Of a stretch of 64,000 nucleotides of DNA, positions 1 through 10,825 are shown piece by piece. Source of the stretch: Salvator merianae (lineage: Eukaryota > Chordata > Lepidosauria > Squamata > Teiidae); assembly GCA_003586115.2 (NCBI GenBank), contig QVOM02000025.1, positions 81,566,704 through 81,630,703 on the forward strand, read 5' to 3'. Both the position numbers and the translations under genes were made by a program. Each line of letters begins with the position of its first letter. Position 1 is the first letter of the stretch. The notes under the pieces were generated by a model, which was given only the letters and a program-made list of their open reading frames with translations, searched no databases and had not been told where the DNA came from.

Positions 1-1097
1 CTCATACCTGCCTTTCTTCCAAAGAGCCCAAGGCACTGTGTATTATACAGGCAGTGACCCCAGCTACACCTAACTTCTAATCCACATTCAATCCACTTTC
101 AGAGTGGAAGAATGGGTCAGCAAAGTGACAGATGATTTCCCTTTCACATTCTCTAACCACAACGCTATGCTGGCAGTCCTATTTGCAGGTCCAAATTAAT
201 TACCCTCGTTTCACAATTCCTTCTGCAGATGAAAAATGGCGTTCTGTTTTCCCCGCGTTTCACATCACCTCAACTACTCTGAGGTTATTTCTGTAGTTTT
301 AGGTGGAAAGGAGCACGAGGGTTGGTGACCTTTTATGCGTCTACTTATGCCGGTGAAAGAGAAGGGAAGCTTTCAACCTTTCCAGTACCATTCAAAGCCC
401 ATGGGCATCTGGAGCATAGGAACAAAGAGCCAGAAGCTTTCATACAGCTGTTCTGCTGGCGGGGTGTTAACATGTGCCAAATAACATGTGGAAAGTAGCA
501 TTTTTGCCTCTGGCTCAACTCTGTGCATACTTTTCAAAGCCAGACTGAAAATACCAGAGAGCCTGTAAAGGAAGAATTTTGCCTTTTGCTATTAGTGGGG
601 CATTTAGGTCATTTTAGAACCTGTACTTAACATTTTTAACAGCAATCTGGAATGCTTCTGCTATTAAGAAGATCATTATCATCTCTTTCCCTACCCCACC
701 ATAATGCTATGTTTCTACACCCCATACGTTTGAGCATGTAAGCAGCCAAACATTTATTTTTCTTTTTTTTTATGTGTGAGCTATATATACAGTTTTTAGT
801 AGTGTTTTTTATATTCTGCTGTTTTTACTTTTGATAGGAGGAAGCAGCACAGAACTGCTTTAAATAAATTGTATGCATGAATTCTCAAAGTCTGTGTCTG
901 TGCAAGTATCTCCTCTGTATTGATTTATTTGTGCACTTTTATTCCACCTGCTTTATAATGACTCATGATGGCTAACAAGAGTAAATAAAAACATTACAAG
1001 AGGAATAAAAAGGGACAAAACACTGCAATTATAAATTAAAAATGGAACAGTAACAAAATGGTAGCCCTGAAATTAAGGGCAGTATGTATATACGTGT
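1..1097. other. No gene recognised
   Basis: A/T-rich sequence. A weak relative of the GGGCCCAGTTACACCTA MITE lies at about 60-215. AATAAA hexamers at about 864 and 984 could belong to a transcript entering from the left, but no coding exon is visible. Confidence 0.5.
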
Positions 1098-1535
1098 ATG
1101 AATAGAAGGAGGGATAGGTGGATAGACGGACGGACGGATGGATGGACAGATGGACGGACGGATGGATGGATGGACAGATGGATGGACGGACAGATGGATG
1201 GATGGATGGATGGATGGATGGATGGATGGATGGACGGATGGATGGACAGATGGATGGATGGACGGATGGATGGACAGATGGACGGACGGATGGACGGATG
1301 GATGGATAGATGGATGAACAGATGGATGGATGGATGGGTGGATGGATAGATGGACAGATGGATGGATGGATGGATGGATGGATAGAGGGATAGAGAGATA
1401 GAGAGAAATGGATGGAAAAATAGATAGACAGAGGGATGGATAGTTGGGTAGAACAATAGATGGATGGAAAGGTAGGGAGATGGATGGAGAGATGAATAGA
1501 GACATAGATGGATGGATGGATGGATGGAAAGATAG
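1098..1535 (+). repeat. (GATG/GACG)n tetranucleotide minisatellite, ~440 bp
   Basis: Long imperfect run of GGAT, GGAC and AGAT tetramers, most regular at 1130-1380 and degenerating to the right. The open frames across it are repeat artefacts. Confidence 0.95.
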
Positions 1536-3301
1536 ATCAGCAGCAGCCAGTAAGGGAGGTTGTAGGTGAAAGCCCCTCCCTGATTCCACACTGGTTCACC
1601 AGCTTTTTTGAAGCTTCCATAGTGGCTCCTTCAGTTGGCAACAGGCAATATAATCAATGAACTTCGTTTCTACTGTCCACATGTTTACTTCATCAATTTA
1701 TTGCTTAGAAAGAGAATACATAACCCATGGGGTTGCTCACACCTTGATTTAAAGATTTAAAATTCATGCTGTCGAGGACTAGGAAATGGCCAGAATGGAA
1801 AATTCTCAAAAATTTCAGCTTTTGGTTCTTGCTACATTCTACGAAATTTGAACTTCTGTCAATGTTTTGGCACCTCTCTAGTCCAGAACTGGGGTTAGTC
1901 TAGTTTCATTGCTGCTTAGGTACCAGGAAATGCAAAAATACTTTTTCTTGCATTTTTGTTGCAAGCTTCAAAGAAAAGACAAAGGACTGTTCCAACAAAA
2001 CAAACATGAAACATTTTGAATGCTTACACGGAGAGCAAAGGGGAACTTCGGCAAAAGAGTGGGATGGATGGTGGATGGGTGTGAGTTACTCCCTTGACAG
2101 TTGGGTGATTTTTATTTGCCGAAAAATTCTTCTCAGATGGCTACAGAATGACTGTGTCTCCACATGGCATGCTAAATGCCTTGGAGAAGCACTGAAGCCT
2201 TTCCGTCTCTGCACTACACCACACCGGGGGAGCGTGAAGGCATGCGGAGAGACTTCAGTTTCCCTCCAAGGTACATACAGCTCAGTGCATGATGAGCAGC
2301 TCAGAAGCAGCTTTTTATGCACTGAACTGGCACTTGTATGGAGGAACAGGCAGCATTTCTATGCATGCCTTCTGCACCTGCACACTGGAGACAAAGAGTC
2401 CCTGCAAGTGCAGGCATGAAGACTTCAATATGACAGACAGCCTTGAGTACAACAGTGGAGCCATCAAATGTGTTTCCAACCAAGGCTGCCTGAAGCTGTG
2501 AGAGGGAAACCCAGTCCAACACTGAGGCTGCTACTTTGGAGGCAAGCCCAGTATTGCTTATTAGATCGCACCACTGACTACCTGAAATAAGGGAAATAGT
2601 CACCTCTTCCTGAAGGATGTTAAGTCTAAAGCCAACTGAGTCCACCTGTAAAGAGATTTCCACACAGAGATGAATTAAAATTGTATTATACCCCTAAAAC
2701 AACAGGAACCTACGTATAGGAGCACAAGGGCAATGAAGAAGATTTTGATCAGCGGTGGATCAAATCTTAAGCTGCGATCAGATAGTGCTTCTTTCAGTCA
2801 TCTCTTTAAGAAAAAGCATCCCATCCCCAGACGCACAAAAAAAGCCTAACAAAGTTGTCCAAATATAGACTGGGAAGCTACCTTATTTTGCCACACCACA
2901 GTCTTCATGCACCTCCAAGGACCTGTTCACACTTACCTGCCAGTGAGCTTCTGAACGGTCACTGGACAGGCCATCCGCACACTGCTGCAACCAGGTGTCT
3001 TCAGCCTGACCAGAAGCAGCTGAATGGTTCTCAGTCAGCAGGATTCACACCCTCTTCTGGGTACAAACACTGTGAGTGGGCACAGTGGCTGCAGCTGGGC
3101 AGTCATACGCCACGTTCCAGTCACCACAGCAATGGTTGGACACTGTCATGGTGATTGGGCCTGCCGTGGATGGGCCATCCACACTTAGAGTGTTGATGGC
3201 CCAGTAAGGGGCTGATCCAGCCTTCAAAGTGCAAATGGCTGCCTCCATGTCTGATCCTGCCCAGTGTGGTATGGTATGACTATAACATTCCCATACTTGT
3301 A

Positions 3302-3571
3302 CAGTAGAGTCTCGACTATCCGACATAAACGGGCGGGCTGATAGTTGGATAGCCGAAACCGCCGGATAATCCGGAGGGTCTAAGAAAAGCCTTGAAATCA
3401 CGACGTTTCCGATCGCTCTCTCTTGCCCTTCTCTCCTTGCCCGTTGCGGCCGCCATGTTTGGAGGCGTGTCTGGGGCGCGGAAATGCCTACAGCCATGCC
3501 CCCAAGCAGCCGCGACGTCGGATAATCCAGAATGTCAGATGACCGAAGGGCGGATAATCGGGACTCTACTG
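3302..3571. mobile_element. Tigger/pogo-type MITE with TA duplication (270 bp)
   Basis: Termini CAGTAGAGTCTCGACTATCC and ...GGATAATCGGGACTCTACTG are inverted repeats flanked by TA on both sides (3300-3301, 3572-3573). The interior is unusually GC-rich around 3430-3520. No transposase frame. Inserted within an older MITE-like repeat. Confidence 0.8.
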
Positions 3572-3589
3572 TAGTTCAGGAACACCCAC

Positions 3590-3960
3590 AGGGAGGAATT
3601 TGAGTATCTCTGCTTTAAAGAATTGCACCGGCTGCCCATACATTTCTGCTCTGATTTGCAGGTGCTGCTAATGACATTTAAAGGCCCAGACTGCTTAGAA
3701 TCCAATTAAACCTTTCGCTTATTCCAGCCTGGGCATTAAGATCTATCAAAGGAGCTTCTTTTCAGCTTGCCACCTTGAAAGGTGCCCATTATATAACACC
3801 CTGATTATGGAATTGCTCCTTTAGGAAACAGATGCCACCCTTCCTACGAAGCACAGATCGATCCATAAATAGGTCCCTTCTGAATTTGGGAACCACCTAC
3901 CCACTGAATCCTGTTGCTTCAGTCTGTGTCTGTGTGTTTTGAAGTAAAGTGCATCATTGT
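3590..3960 (+). mobile_element. L2-type LINE fragment
   Basis: Broken translation resembles the end of L2 ORF2: LHRLPIHFCSDLQVLL-type followed by MTFKGPDC, then ELLF-like segments. No intact frame. Lies directly after the Tigger-type MITE. Confidence 0.55.
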
Positions 3961-4490
3961 GGGGAAAATATATTAAACCTTCATAGGGTTGGGGGTTTTT
4001 TTGGTCAGTTTGAGGGTTTTCTATTATAATTTATCTTTCCCCACATGTTTTATTGCCAAGAAGAAAATCGGAAAAGCCAAATGAGGAAAGCATATAGTGG
4101 TTTCCCTCTATGGTTTCCTTAATAGAAGAGATCTTGGCCTTTCACAGTGCAATTATATTTTTGCCAGCCTCTGAAGGTGAGGAACTGGAACTCTATAGGA
4201 ACACTCAGAAAGCCATTAAGCACCTCAGGCAGCTCATCCTCTTTCACAAACAGCTGAGGATGCTACCTAGTCCAGTGTCAAAACATCTGCAGCCACAAGA
4301 TCCAACTCAGAGAACTCCTACAGTGCAAGACTCTAACCCTGAGCTACAGGTATTCTGTACAATAACAAATAGGCCATGTGGAGCTCTGGTTGAACTTCTG
4401 CACCGCACTGTAGATCTCTGGACCAAGCCAAAGAGAGGTCCACTGGAATACCAACCCTAGAGAAGATTGGCCACCAAGGGACAAACTGAA

Positions 4491-4906
4491 GGTGCCTCCA
4501 GGTATGGTTTAAAAACCACAGTTTTCCCAAAACCATATTGGGATTGCCACACATACCTATGGCAATCACAGTTTAGTCCCAGGATAGTGCACCAAAAATG
4601 TACTATTTAGTACACTGGGCTCTGACACTGGGTTTTGTACCATGCCGGATTGCTTACCTTGTCAGTCGTTTCCTTGTGGAATCGCTGCTCTTGCAAAAGT
4701 ATCCATATGCAGGAAGTGCACAAAAAAAAAAAGAAACCCAAAGAGAAGTGGGAGGATGCTTCCTACATCCTGGTACTTTTGCAAGAGCAACAATTGCGCG
4801 AGGAAATGACAGGCAAGGTAAGAGCACAGGTTTGGCAGGGACGGCAAGAGTCAATTGCAGGATCTAAACGAGATCCTGCAATTTCTTCCTGCCCTCTGGA
4901 GGCACC
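4491..4906. mobile_element. Fold-back MITE, GGTGCCTCCAG family
   Basis: Termini GGTGCCTCCAGG and CTCTGGAGGCACC are inverted. Secondary inverted segments 'cttgcaaaagta' / 'tacttttgcaag' lie inside. Related ends occur near 34790, 42275 and 57190. No clear target duplication. Confidence 0.6.
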
Positions 4907-5394
4907 CAGAGATGTCTCATCAGACATAGATCATGGAGTCCACCAGATGCAGCTGCTCACCGTCTTTACCACGTCCAGAAACTGAGTCCCTCCTCCAATT
5001 TTCCTTTACACAGTTACATAATCTCATGTCTATTGCTCAGAAGTGGGTCTCAATATGTTACATAGAGGTGGCTTTTATACAGGTATGCATAGGATGGCAG
5101 TTTCTCTCGTTTGCTGCTCTCCTGTCATCTCACCAGTCACGATGAGCCCTGGATTCCAGTGGCTGCAAGTAAGCTTCAGGTTCAGGGGATCAAGGTCCAC
5201 AGTGCCCAAATGCCCAGGTGCACAGGGCACCAGGTGTCCCGATATGAGCACCAGCAATCAGCTCCCACACCACCACAGTCTCCATCTGAGGCACAGCTCT
5301 CGCGGACCTTCAGATGGGGGCATTCACTTCCTTCCTGTCAGAATTCACCACCACCTCAGGCCATTTTTCCAGGACTCGGAAAAGTCCAGACGTA

Positions 5395-6262
5395 ACAGTA
5401 CTGTGCAAAAGTTTTAGGCAGGCGTGAAAAAAATGCTGCGAAGGAAGAATGTTTTCAAAAATAGAAGTGTTCATAGTTTATTTTTAGAAAGTAACCAAAT
5501 GCAAAGAGAATGAACAAAAGAGAAATCTAAACCAAATCAATATTTGGGGTGACCACCCTTTGCTTTCAAAACAGCATCAATTCTTCTAGGTACACTTGCA
5601 CACAGTTTTTGAAGGAATGTGGCAGGAGGTTGTTCCAAACATCTTGGAGATCTAACCACAGATGTAGGTTGCTCAAATCCTTCTGTCTCTTCATGTAATC
5701 CCAGGTAGACTCGATGATGTTGAGATCAGGACTCTTGAGGGTCACATCATCACTTCCAGGACTCCTTGTTCTTCTTTACACCAAAGATAGTTCTTAACGG
5801 CATTGACTGTATGTTTGGGGTCATTGTCCTGCTGCAGAATAAATTTGGAGTCAATCAGATGCCTTCCTGATGGAATTGCATGATGGATAAGTATCAGCCT
5901 GTATTTCTCAGCATGGAGGACACCATTAATCCTGACCGAATCCCCAATTCCATTTTCTGAATTGCAGCTCCAAACTTGTAAGGAACCTCCACCATGCTTC
6001 ATTGTTGCCTGAAGACACTCATTATTGGACCACTCTTGGTGGACAACCTGCCTTCTGTTACAGCCAAATATTTCAAATTTTGACTCATCAGTCCAAAGCA
6101 CTTGCTGTCATTTTTCTGCACCTCAGTTCCTATGTTTCTGTGCATAGATGAGTCGCTTGGCCTTGTTTCCACGTCAAAGGTATGTTTTTTTTGGCTGCAA
6201 TTCTTCTATGAAGACCATTTCTGGCCAGACATCTCCAAACAGTAGATGGGTGTACCTGGATC
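5395..6262 (-). mobile_element. Tc1/mariner transposon relic, 5'-truncated
   Basis: The left end carries the terminal repeat CAGTACTGTGCAAAAGTTTT. Minus-strand translation gives the Tc1 transposase catalytic core: LWTDESKFEIFG (first Asp) and ILQQDNDPKHT (second Asp). Upstream fragments TVWRCLARNG and YAQKHR are interrupted by stops and a frameshift. The DNA-binding paired domain and the right terminal repeat are missing, where BovB-like sequence follows. Inactive. Confidence 0.85.
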
Positions 6263-6284
6263 CAGTTCCATGCAAACCCATAAG

Positions 6285-6982
6285 GAAATTGGCCCTAAGG
6301 AGCATAAAAGATGAGACACAAATATTAGCCAACCCTAAATTGAATCACTCCCTGGCAAACAGAGATGGAAGAAATGGAATCAGTGTCAGATTTTATTTTC
6401 TTGGGCTCAAGGATCACTGCAGATGGTACCTGTGGCCATGAAATTAAAAGACGCTTGCTCCTTGGGAGGAAAGCTATGACAAACCTGGACTGCATATTAA
6501 AAAGCAGAGACATCACCTTTCCAATAAAGGTCTGTATAGAAAAAGCTATGGTTTTCTGAGTAGTATGATTTTCCTAGTTGTTGGATCATAACGAAGGCTG
6601 AGTGCCAAAGAATTGAAGCTTTCGAATTATGGTGCTGGAGAAGACTTTTGAGCGTCCCTCAGACAGCAAGGAGATCTGATCAGGAAAAGGAAAACAACTC
6701 TGACTGATCACTTGAAGGACAAATATTGGAGGTGAAACTCGGATACGTTGGCCACATAACGAGAAGACAGGACTCATTGGAAAAGACTTTGATGCTGGGA
6801 AATATTGAAGGCAAAAGGAGGAGGGGACGGTCGAGGATGAGGTGGATAGATAGTTTCATGGAAGCAACAAACATGAGCTTGGGCAGACTTTGGGAGGCAG
6901 TGGAGGACAGAGGAACCTGCTGTCGTCCGTGGGGTCACAAAGAGTTGGACACAACTGAATGACTCAACAACAACAACAAATT
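6285..6982 (+). mobile_element. RTE-BovB LINE, 3' end (copy 1)
   Basis: Frame fragments match the C-terminal end of BovB ORF2: MEEMESVSDFIFLGSRITAD, HEIKRRLLLGRKAMTNLD, GHITRRQDSLEKTLMLGNIE, RRGRSRMRWIDSFMEATNMS. They are broken by stops and frameshifts. The 3' end reads GGGGTCACAAAGAGTTGGAC and finishes with a (CAA)n tail at about 6962-6980. 5'-truncated, dead. Confidence 0.9.
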
Positions 6983-7361
6983 GAAACACGCATGAAGGAA
7001 GAAAGGAGAGTGAACCCCAGGTCCAAGCTCCTAGTTAACGGGGGGGGGGGACTATCCACTTTCTGGAACGGTCCAGCCACCTGTGGTGGCAGATTGCAGG
7101 TAGGACAAGTAGTAAGGGAGACATTTGTCTTCCTGAAAGGGCTCTTAATCTGGATTTAACAGTCTAAAGACCCAATGCATGTGTTTGTGGATATTGTAAT
7201 TAAGTAGTTTTCTCACTTGCAAAATTGGAAGGTGGCAGACATAGGCAACTTGTGCCCATGTGCTGTAGTTGTACATTGCAGAAATCACCCCTGGCCCAGA
7301 AAAAGCATTCTGGGCCAAGAACACAACAGGTGGCACTACATGGGCTGTGGCCACCCAGCAC

Positions 7362-7484
7362 AGCAAACCACAGCACAGCGCAGCGCAGCATAGCAAACCA
7401 CAGCAAACCAAGCACAGTACAGCAGAGCACAGCAGAGCAGAGCAGAGCACAGCACAGCACAGCACAGCACAGCACAGCATAGCC
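7362..7484 (+). repeat. (GCACA/GCAGA)n pentanucleotide repeat
   Basis: Imperfect AGCAC/AGCAG/AGCGC pentamers, most regular at 7420-7482. Frames across it are artefacts. Confidence 0.92.
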
Positions 7485-7736
7485 TTCTTTTGAAGCTGCA
7501 TTTTGCTGTGTCCCCAGAAATGGAAGTAGGATAACATATGGGGCATTGGGTGCTGCGTTCTAGAATGGGCTACTGCTGGCACTGCTGCCTGTGCGCACAG
7601 GGACTGGATTCTGTGCCCGAGAGCAGACCAAGACATGAGGATCATGGAGCTACCACATGCCATGGGAGATGGTTCTTTGCTCTATGGCGTGCATGGCAAC
7701 CCCACAGGGACTGTGTGGATGCTACCATAGAGCACA

Positions 7737-8073
7737 GGAGTGGCTATAGCTCAGTAGAGCAAAATGCCTGGAAAGCAGAGGGTCGCCGGTTCAACCCCTA
7801 GCTTCTCCCTGGAAGTAGGCAATGGCAAACCACTTCTGTATCTCTGCCAAGAAAACTGCATAGAGGTGCCCATGGAGTCTGGGAGTGGCTGTCCATGATA
7901 GAGCAAGCTGCCTAGAAAGCAGAGTTTGCTGGTTTGATCCCCAGCCTCTCCCAGAAGTAGGCAATGGCAAATGTCTTCTGTATCCCTGCCAAGAAAACTG
8001 CCTAGAGGTGCCCATGGAGGTGCCCATACAGTCAACCAGGATTCAGCCACAACTCAGTGGTACCCAACAACAA
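7737..8073 (+). mobile_element. tRNA-derived SINE, tandem dimer (Sauria-type)
   Basis: The first unit has an A box TAGCTCAGTAGAGCA (7747-7761) and B box GGTTCAACC (7788-7796), then 'ggcaaaccacttctgtatctctgccaag'-type body. A second, degenerate tRNA head (7885-7945, B box GGTTTGATCC) repeats the same order with a second copy of the body. It ends in a CAACAACAA-like tail. Both heads lie on the plus strand. Confidence 0.8.
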
Positions 8074-8626
8074 TGCATTCTAAACTGACTCATATTTCTA
8101 TTAGAGATAATTGATTTTACAATTTTGACTAAGGATGTGCCATACTCACATTTGCACAACTCTTGTTCTTTCCAAATGTATGTTTTCAACAAAGTGCTTC
8201 AAATTCTTATTCAAAAAGTTTCTGGATTGGTGATCTGGCTGAAAAGTCACCACCTGTTGCTGCCGAACCCAAAAGTGGGGAACATCTCACACCACCTGGA
8301 ACTTCTTGGGCAGCAGAGTTTGATACAAATGTATATAATATTTATTATAAAGCAATAAATGAAAGGGAAACCAACAGCCTATGGAAGTCAAAAATCCTAA
8401 TGTAAATTTATTTCTTTTATGCACTGTTTATTGACTCTTGATCCATCTATTTCAGAACAGGATTATGATAGTATATATGCACATGAAAGTGTGTAATAAA
8501 GATGCACTACACTGTATTAATAAGACTCCGATGATATATAATGTGCCAGAGGCTAGCTATGAAAATGTCACATTCACGAATAAAACCAAAGCAAGCAGGA
8601 TGTAGACAGGTTGCAACTGCGTCCAA

Positions 8627-9027
8627 GAGCCTGTTTGCACTTACTTGCTAGTGAACATCTGCATGCTCACAAGCAAAGTGCGTTCAAACTCCGTGATGGC
8701 AGCTTCTCCTGAATTCTACTAGCTGTGGACACCTAAAATGCTGTTCACAGCTTAACTGGGAGCAACTACATTGCTCCTGATCAGCAACGTTCGCACCTGC
8801 TTCCAGGGGTGAATGCTGCAAGCGAGCAGGCGGCATGGTGTGGCACAGTTCTGCAGCATATCTTAATCGCCTTGGCAATGGTTGGATGTTCCCATGGCCT
8901 CTGTTATTCAAGCAGAAGTGCATTTGCACTGCAAGTGCTGGAGGTCTGGTACAGGGCCTTCCTAGAGCTTGCAGTGCAAATGGCTGCTGCACTGCTGGTT
9001 CTTAACCTGGCCAGTGCAAAAAGGCCC
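8627..9027. mobile_element. Family A MITE copy
   Basis: Starts GAGCCTGTTTGCACTTACTT and ends CCAGTGCAAAAAGGCCC. Interior 'tgcaccgcaagtgctgg'-type segment and 'gccttggcaatggttggatg' are shared with other copies. Flanks CAA/TAA. Confidence 0.68.
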
Positions 9028-9957
9028 TAAGGTTCTTTCTGCACTTACCTTAGATACTGTGCCACAAAGTCCTATTCGGGGCCTCTTCTGTCCACACAGC
9101 GCAGACTAGAGAGCCCCAGCCCATTGCTATTTCACTCTATCTGCACCTGACAGAGCAAAATCCAGATCAGGAGGCTCCTGATCTAGATCAACAGTGGACT
9201 TGTTTAAACCAGTCCATCAGTGTACCAGCGAATGTGATCTAGAACATGGAGGCATGCAAAAGGCACACTTACGTTTTCTACACTACCCAGGGATGCATTT
9301 CAGCAGCGCACCAAAGTGCTCTGCAGAAATGGGTCCCCTAGGAGCAGCAAGGCGAAGAACTTTGGTTCCTAACCACCACAGCCCTTGGAGGTTGGCCCTG
9401 AAGCTCATTTACAGTGTCGCTATGCAGATGGCACTGTTCCAGACTGAGTCTCGCCATGATTCAAACCAGAAGTCCTTGCATGATCCAGACCCACTGGTTC
9501 AGATCAAGGCAAGGCAAGAGCAGAAAGGCCCTCATTTCCTTCTTTTCTTCTTCTGATGCTTATTCTTTTGCTTGCACTTTAAATTGGCTGTCTGTCCGCA
9601 ACAGCTTCAAATAAATATCCCTTAACCTTTGGCTTACCAAGTCAAAACATTTCATTTGCTGCAAATCTAAACGTGCTTATTGTGCTGAGCCTGCCATCTG
9701 TTGGCCAAATAATATAGCTGCATCTTTTCAATCCTGCTTCGGATATTTTATGTCATACTCCACATCTATCTCAGACAGTTGACAGTAGCTGCAGGATCAG
9801 ATCTCTTTAGGGTACCAGACTGCAAAGGTTGAACAGAAGATCTCATGAAATAAGGGATGTTTTTGCCACCTAGAATAGGTTGGAGAAATGGAGGTGAGGA
9901 TTCCTGCACCTTTAACAGTTGCATAGGAGAAGGAATTTCAGCAGGTTGTGTCAGCAT

Positions 9958-10159
9958 CAGTGGCGGCCCGTCCCCTTTAAATGCGGGTGTTCGCTCCCGT
10001 CCCATCGCCGTTCGCGGGGCCACCGAGCCTCCGTAGTGATGCAGCGGGTGGCTGCGACCTGCTAGGCGACCCACTGCGTCACTACGGAGGCTCGGTGGCC
10101 CCGTGAACGGCAATGGGGCGGGAGCAAACACCCGCATTTAAAGGGACGGGCCATCGCTG
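9958..10159. mobile_element. Palindromic hAT-type MITE, copy 1 (202 bp)
   Basis: The two arms are near-perfect inverted repeats over almost the whole length, GC-rich, starting CAGTGGCGGCCCGTCCC and ending with its inverse ...CATCGCTG. An exact 8-bp duplication GTCAGCAT flanks it (9950-9957 and 10160-10167). CAG termini plus 8-bp duplication are the hAT superfamily signature. No coding capacity. Confidence 0.88.
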
Positions 10160-10285
10160 GTCAGCATGAGAAGCAGTTGCTGAAATTCCCACTTCTGTGC
10201 AGTTGTTAAAGTTGCCGAAGACCTGGCCTGCTTTCTGCCTGGTGACCCTGAGTGTAGAACTTGCCCAGGCAACACTTGTTACTGT

Positions 10286-10518
10286 GGGCCTGTTCGCACT
10301 TGCCGGCGTAGAGTGGTATAATTATACCTTTCTACGCTGGAACAGACCCTGTGGTGCAGCTTCCAGACTACAGTTTTCTTGACCAGCGCTATTCAACTTC
10401 AGGTGAGCATCAGGTGGGCTTCAGTAGGTTTCAAGTCAGCTGGGGTTGTTTGCAGGTGCAAATGCTCCAATCCAGAGAGTGTCCTAGAACGTTCCTCTCA
10501 CTAAGTGTGAACAGGCCC
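10286..10518. mobile_element. Family A MITE, short subfamily
   Basis: Starts GGGCCTGTTCGCACTTGCC and ends CTAAGTGTGAACAGGCCC. The interior 'gagcatcaggtgggcttcag' and 'caagtcagctggggttgttt' is shared with the copy at 39469, defining a subfamily. Confidence 0.7.
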
Positions 10519-10542
10519 AAGCACCTCTGAGATGGCTTAAAG

Positions 10543-10825
10543 ATGGTTCACTGGCAGGATCATTCACAGGCCAGTCTGCCCTTCTTTCCTCTCAAGAACA
10601 TTCTAGACTACAAAAGGAGGATTAGAAATGGAATGAGAACATGGAAACCACACACTACCGATGTATATGCAGCAAAAGAGACCATTTTGAGCTGGTTCAC
10701 AGATGGGTTTGTTCACACACCAGTTTGCCCCTCCCCCTCTCATGAACATTCTAGGCTAGAAAAGGGAGATTACAGATGGGATGAGAACATGAGGGCCACA
10801 CACAACTCTCTCTAAGGCACTTTTG
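10543..10825 (+). repeat. Tandem duplication of a ~150-bp unit
   Basis: Two adjacent diverged units share 'ggttcac', 'tctcaagaacattctagact' / 'tctcatgaacattctaggct', and 'ggaatgagaacatg' / 'gggatgagaacatg'. A third relative lies at about 46755-46880. Function unknown. Confidence 0.6.

Noticed and set aside
1029..1591. Long repetitive open frames (Ser-Ile-His-Pro type on minus, Met-Asp-Gly-Trp type on plus)
   Set aside because: They are translations of the GATG tetranucleotide repeat; all frames stay open because the unit lacks stops. No splice context or homology.
5742..6101. Active Tc1 transposase
   Set aside because: Only the catalytic middle survives, with stops upstream, and the DNA-binding domain and one terminal repeat are missing.
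7145..7663. 172-residue minus-strand frame rich in Cys-Ala-Val-Leu
   Set aside because: Its central part is the pentanucleotide repeat at 7362-7484; flanks have no family resemblance.
9766..10137. Minus-strand frame of 123 residues
   Set aside because: It runs through the palindromic hAT MITE; the open frame is a by-product of GC-rich arms.
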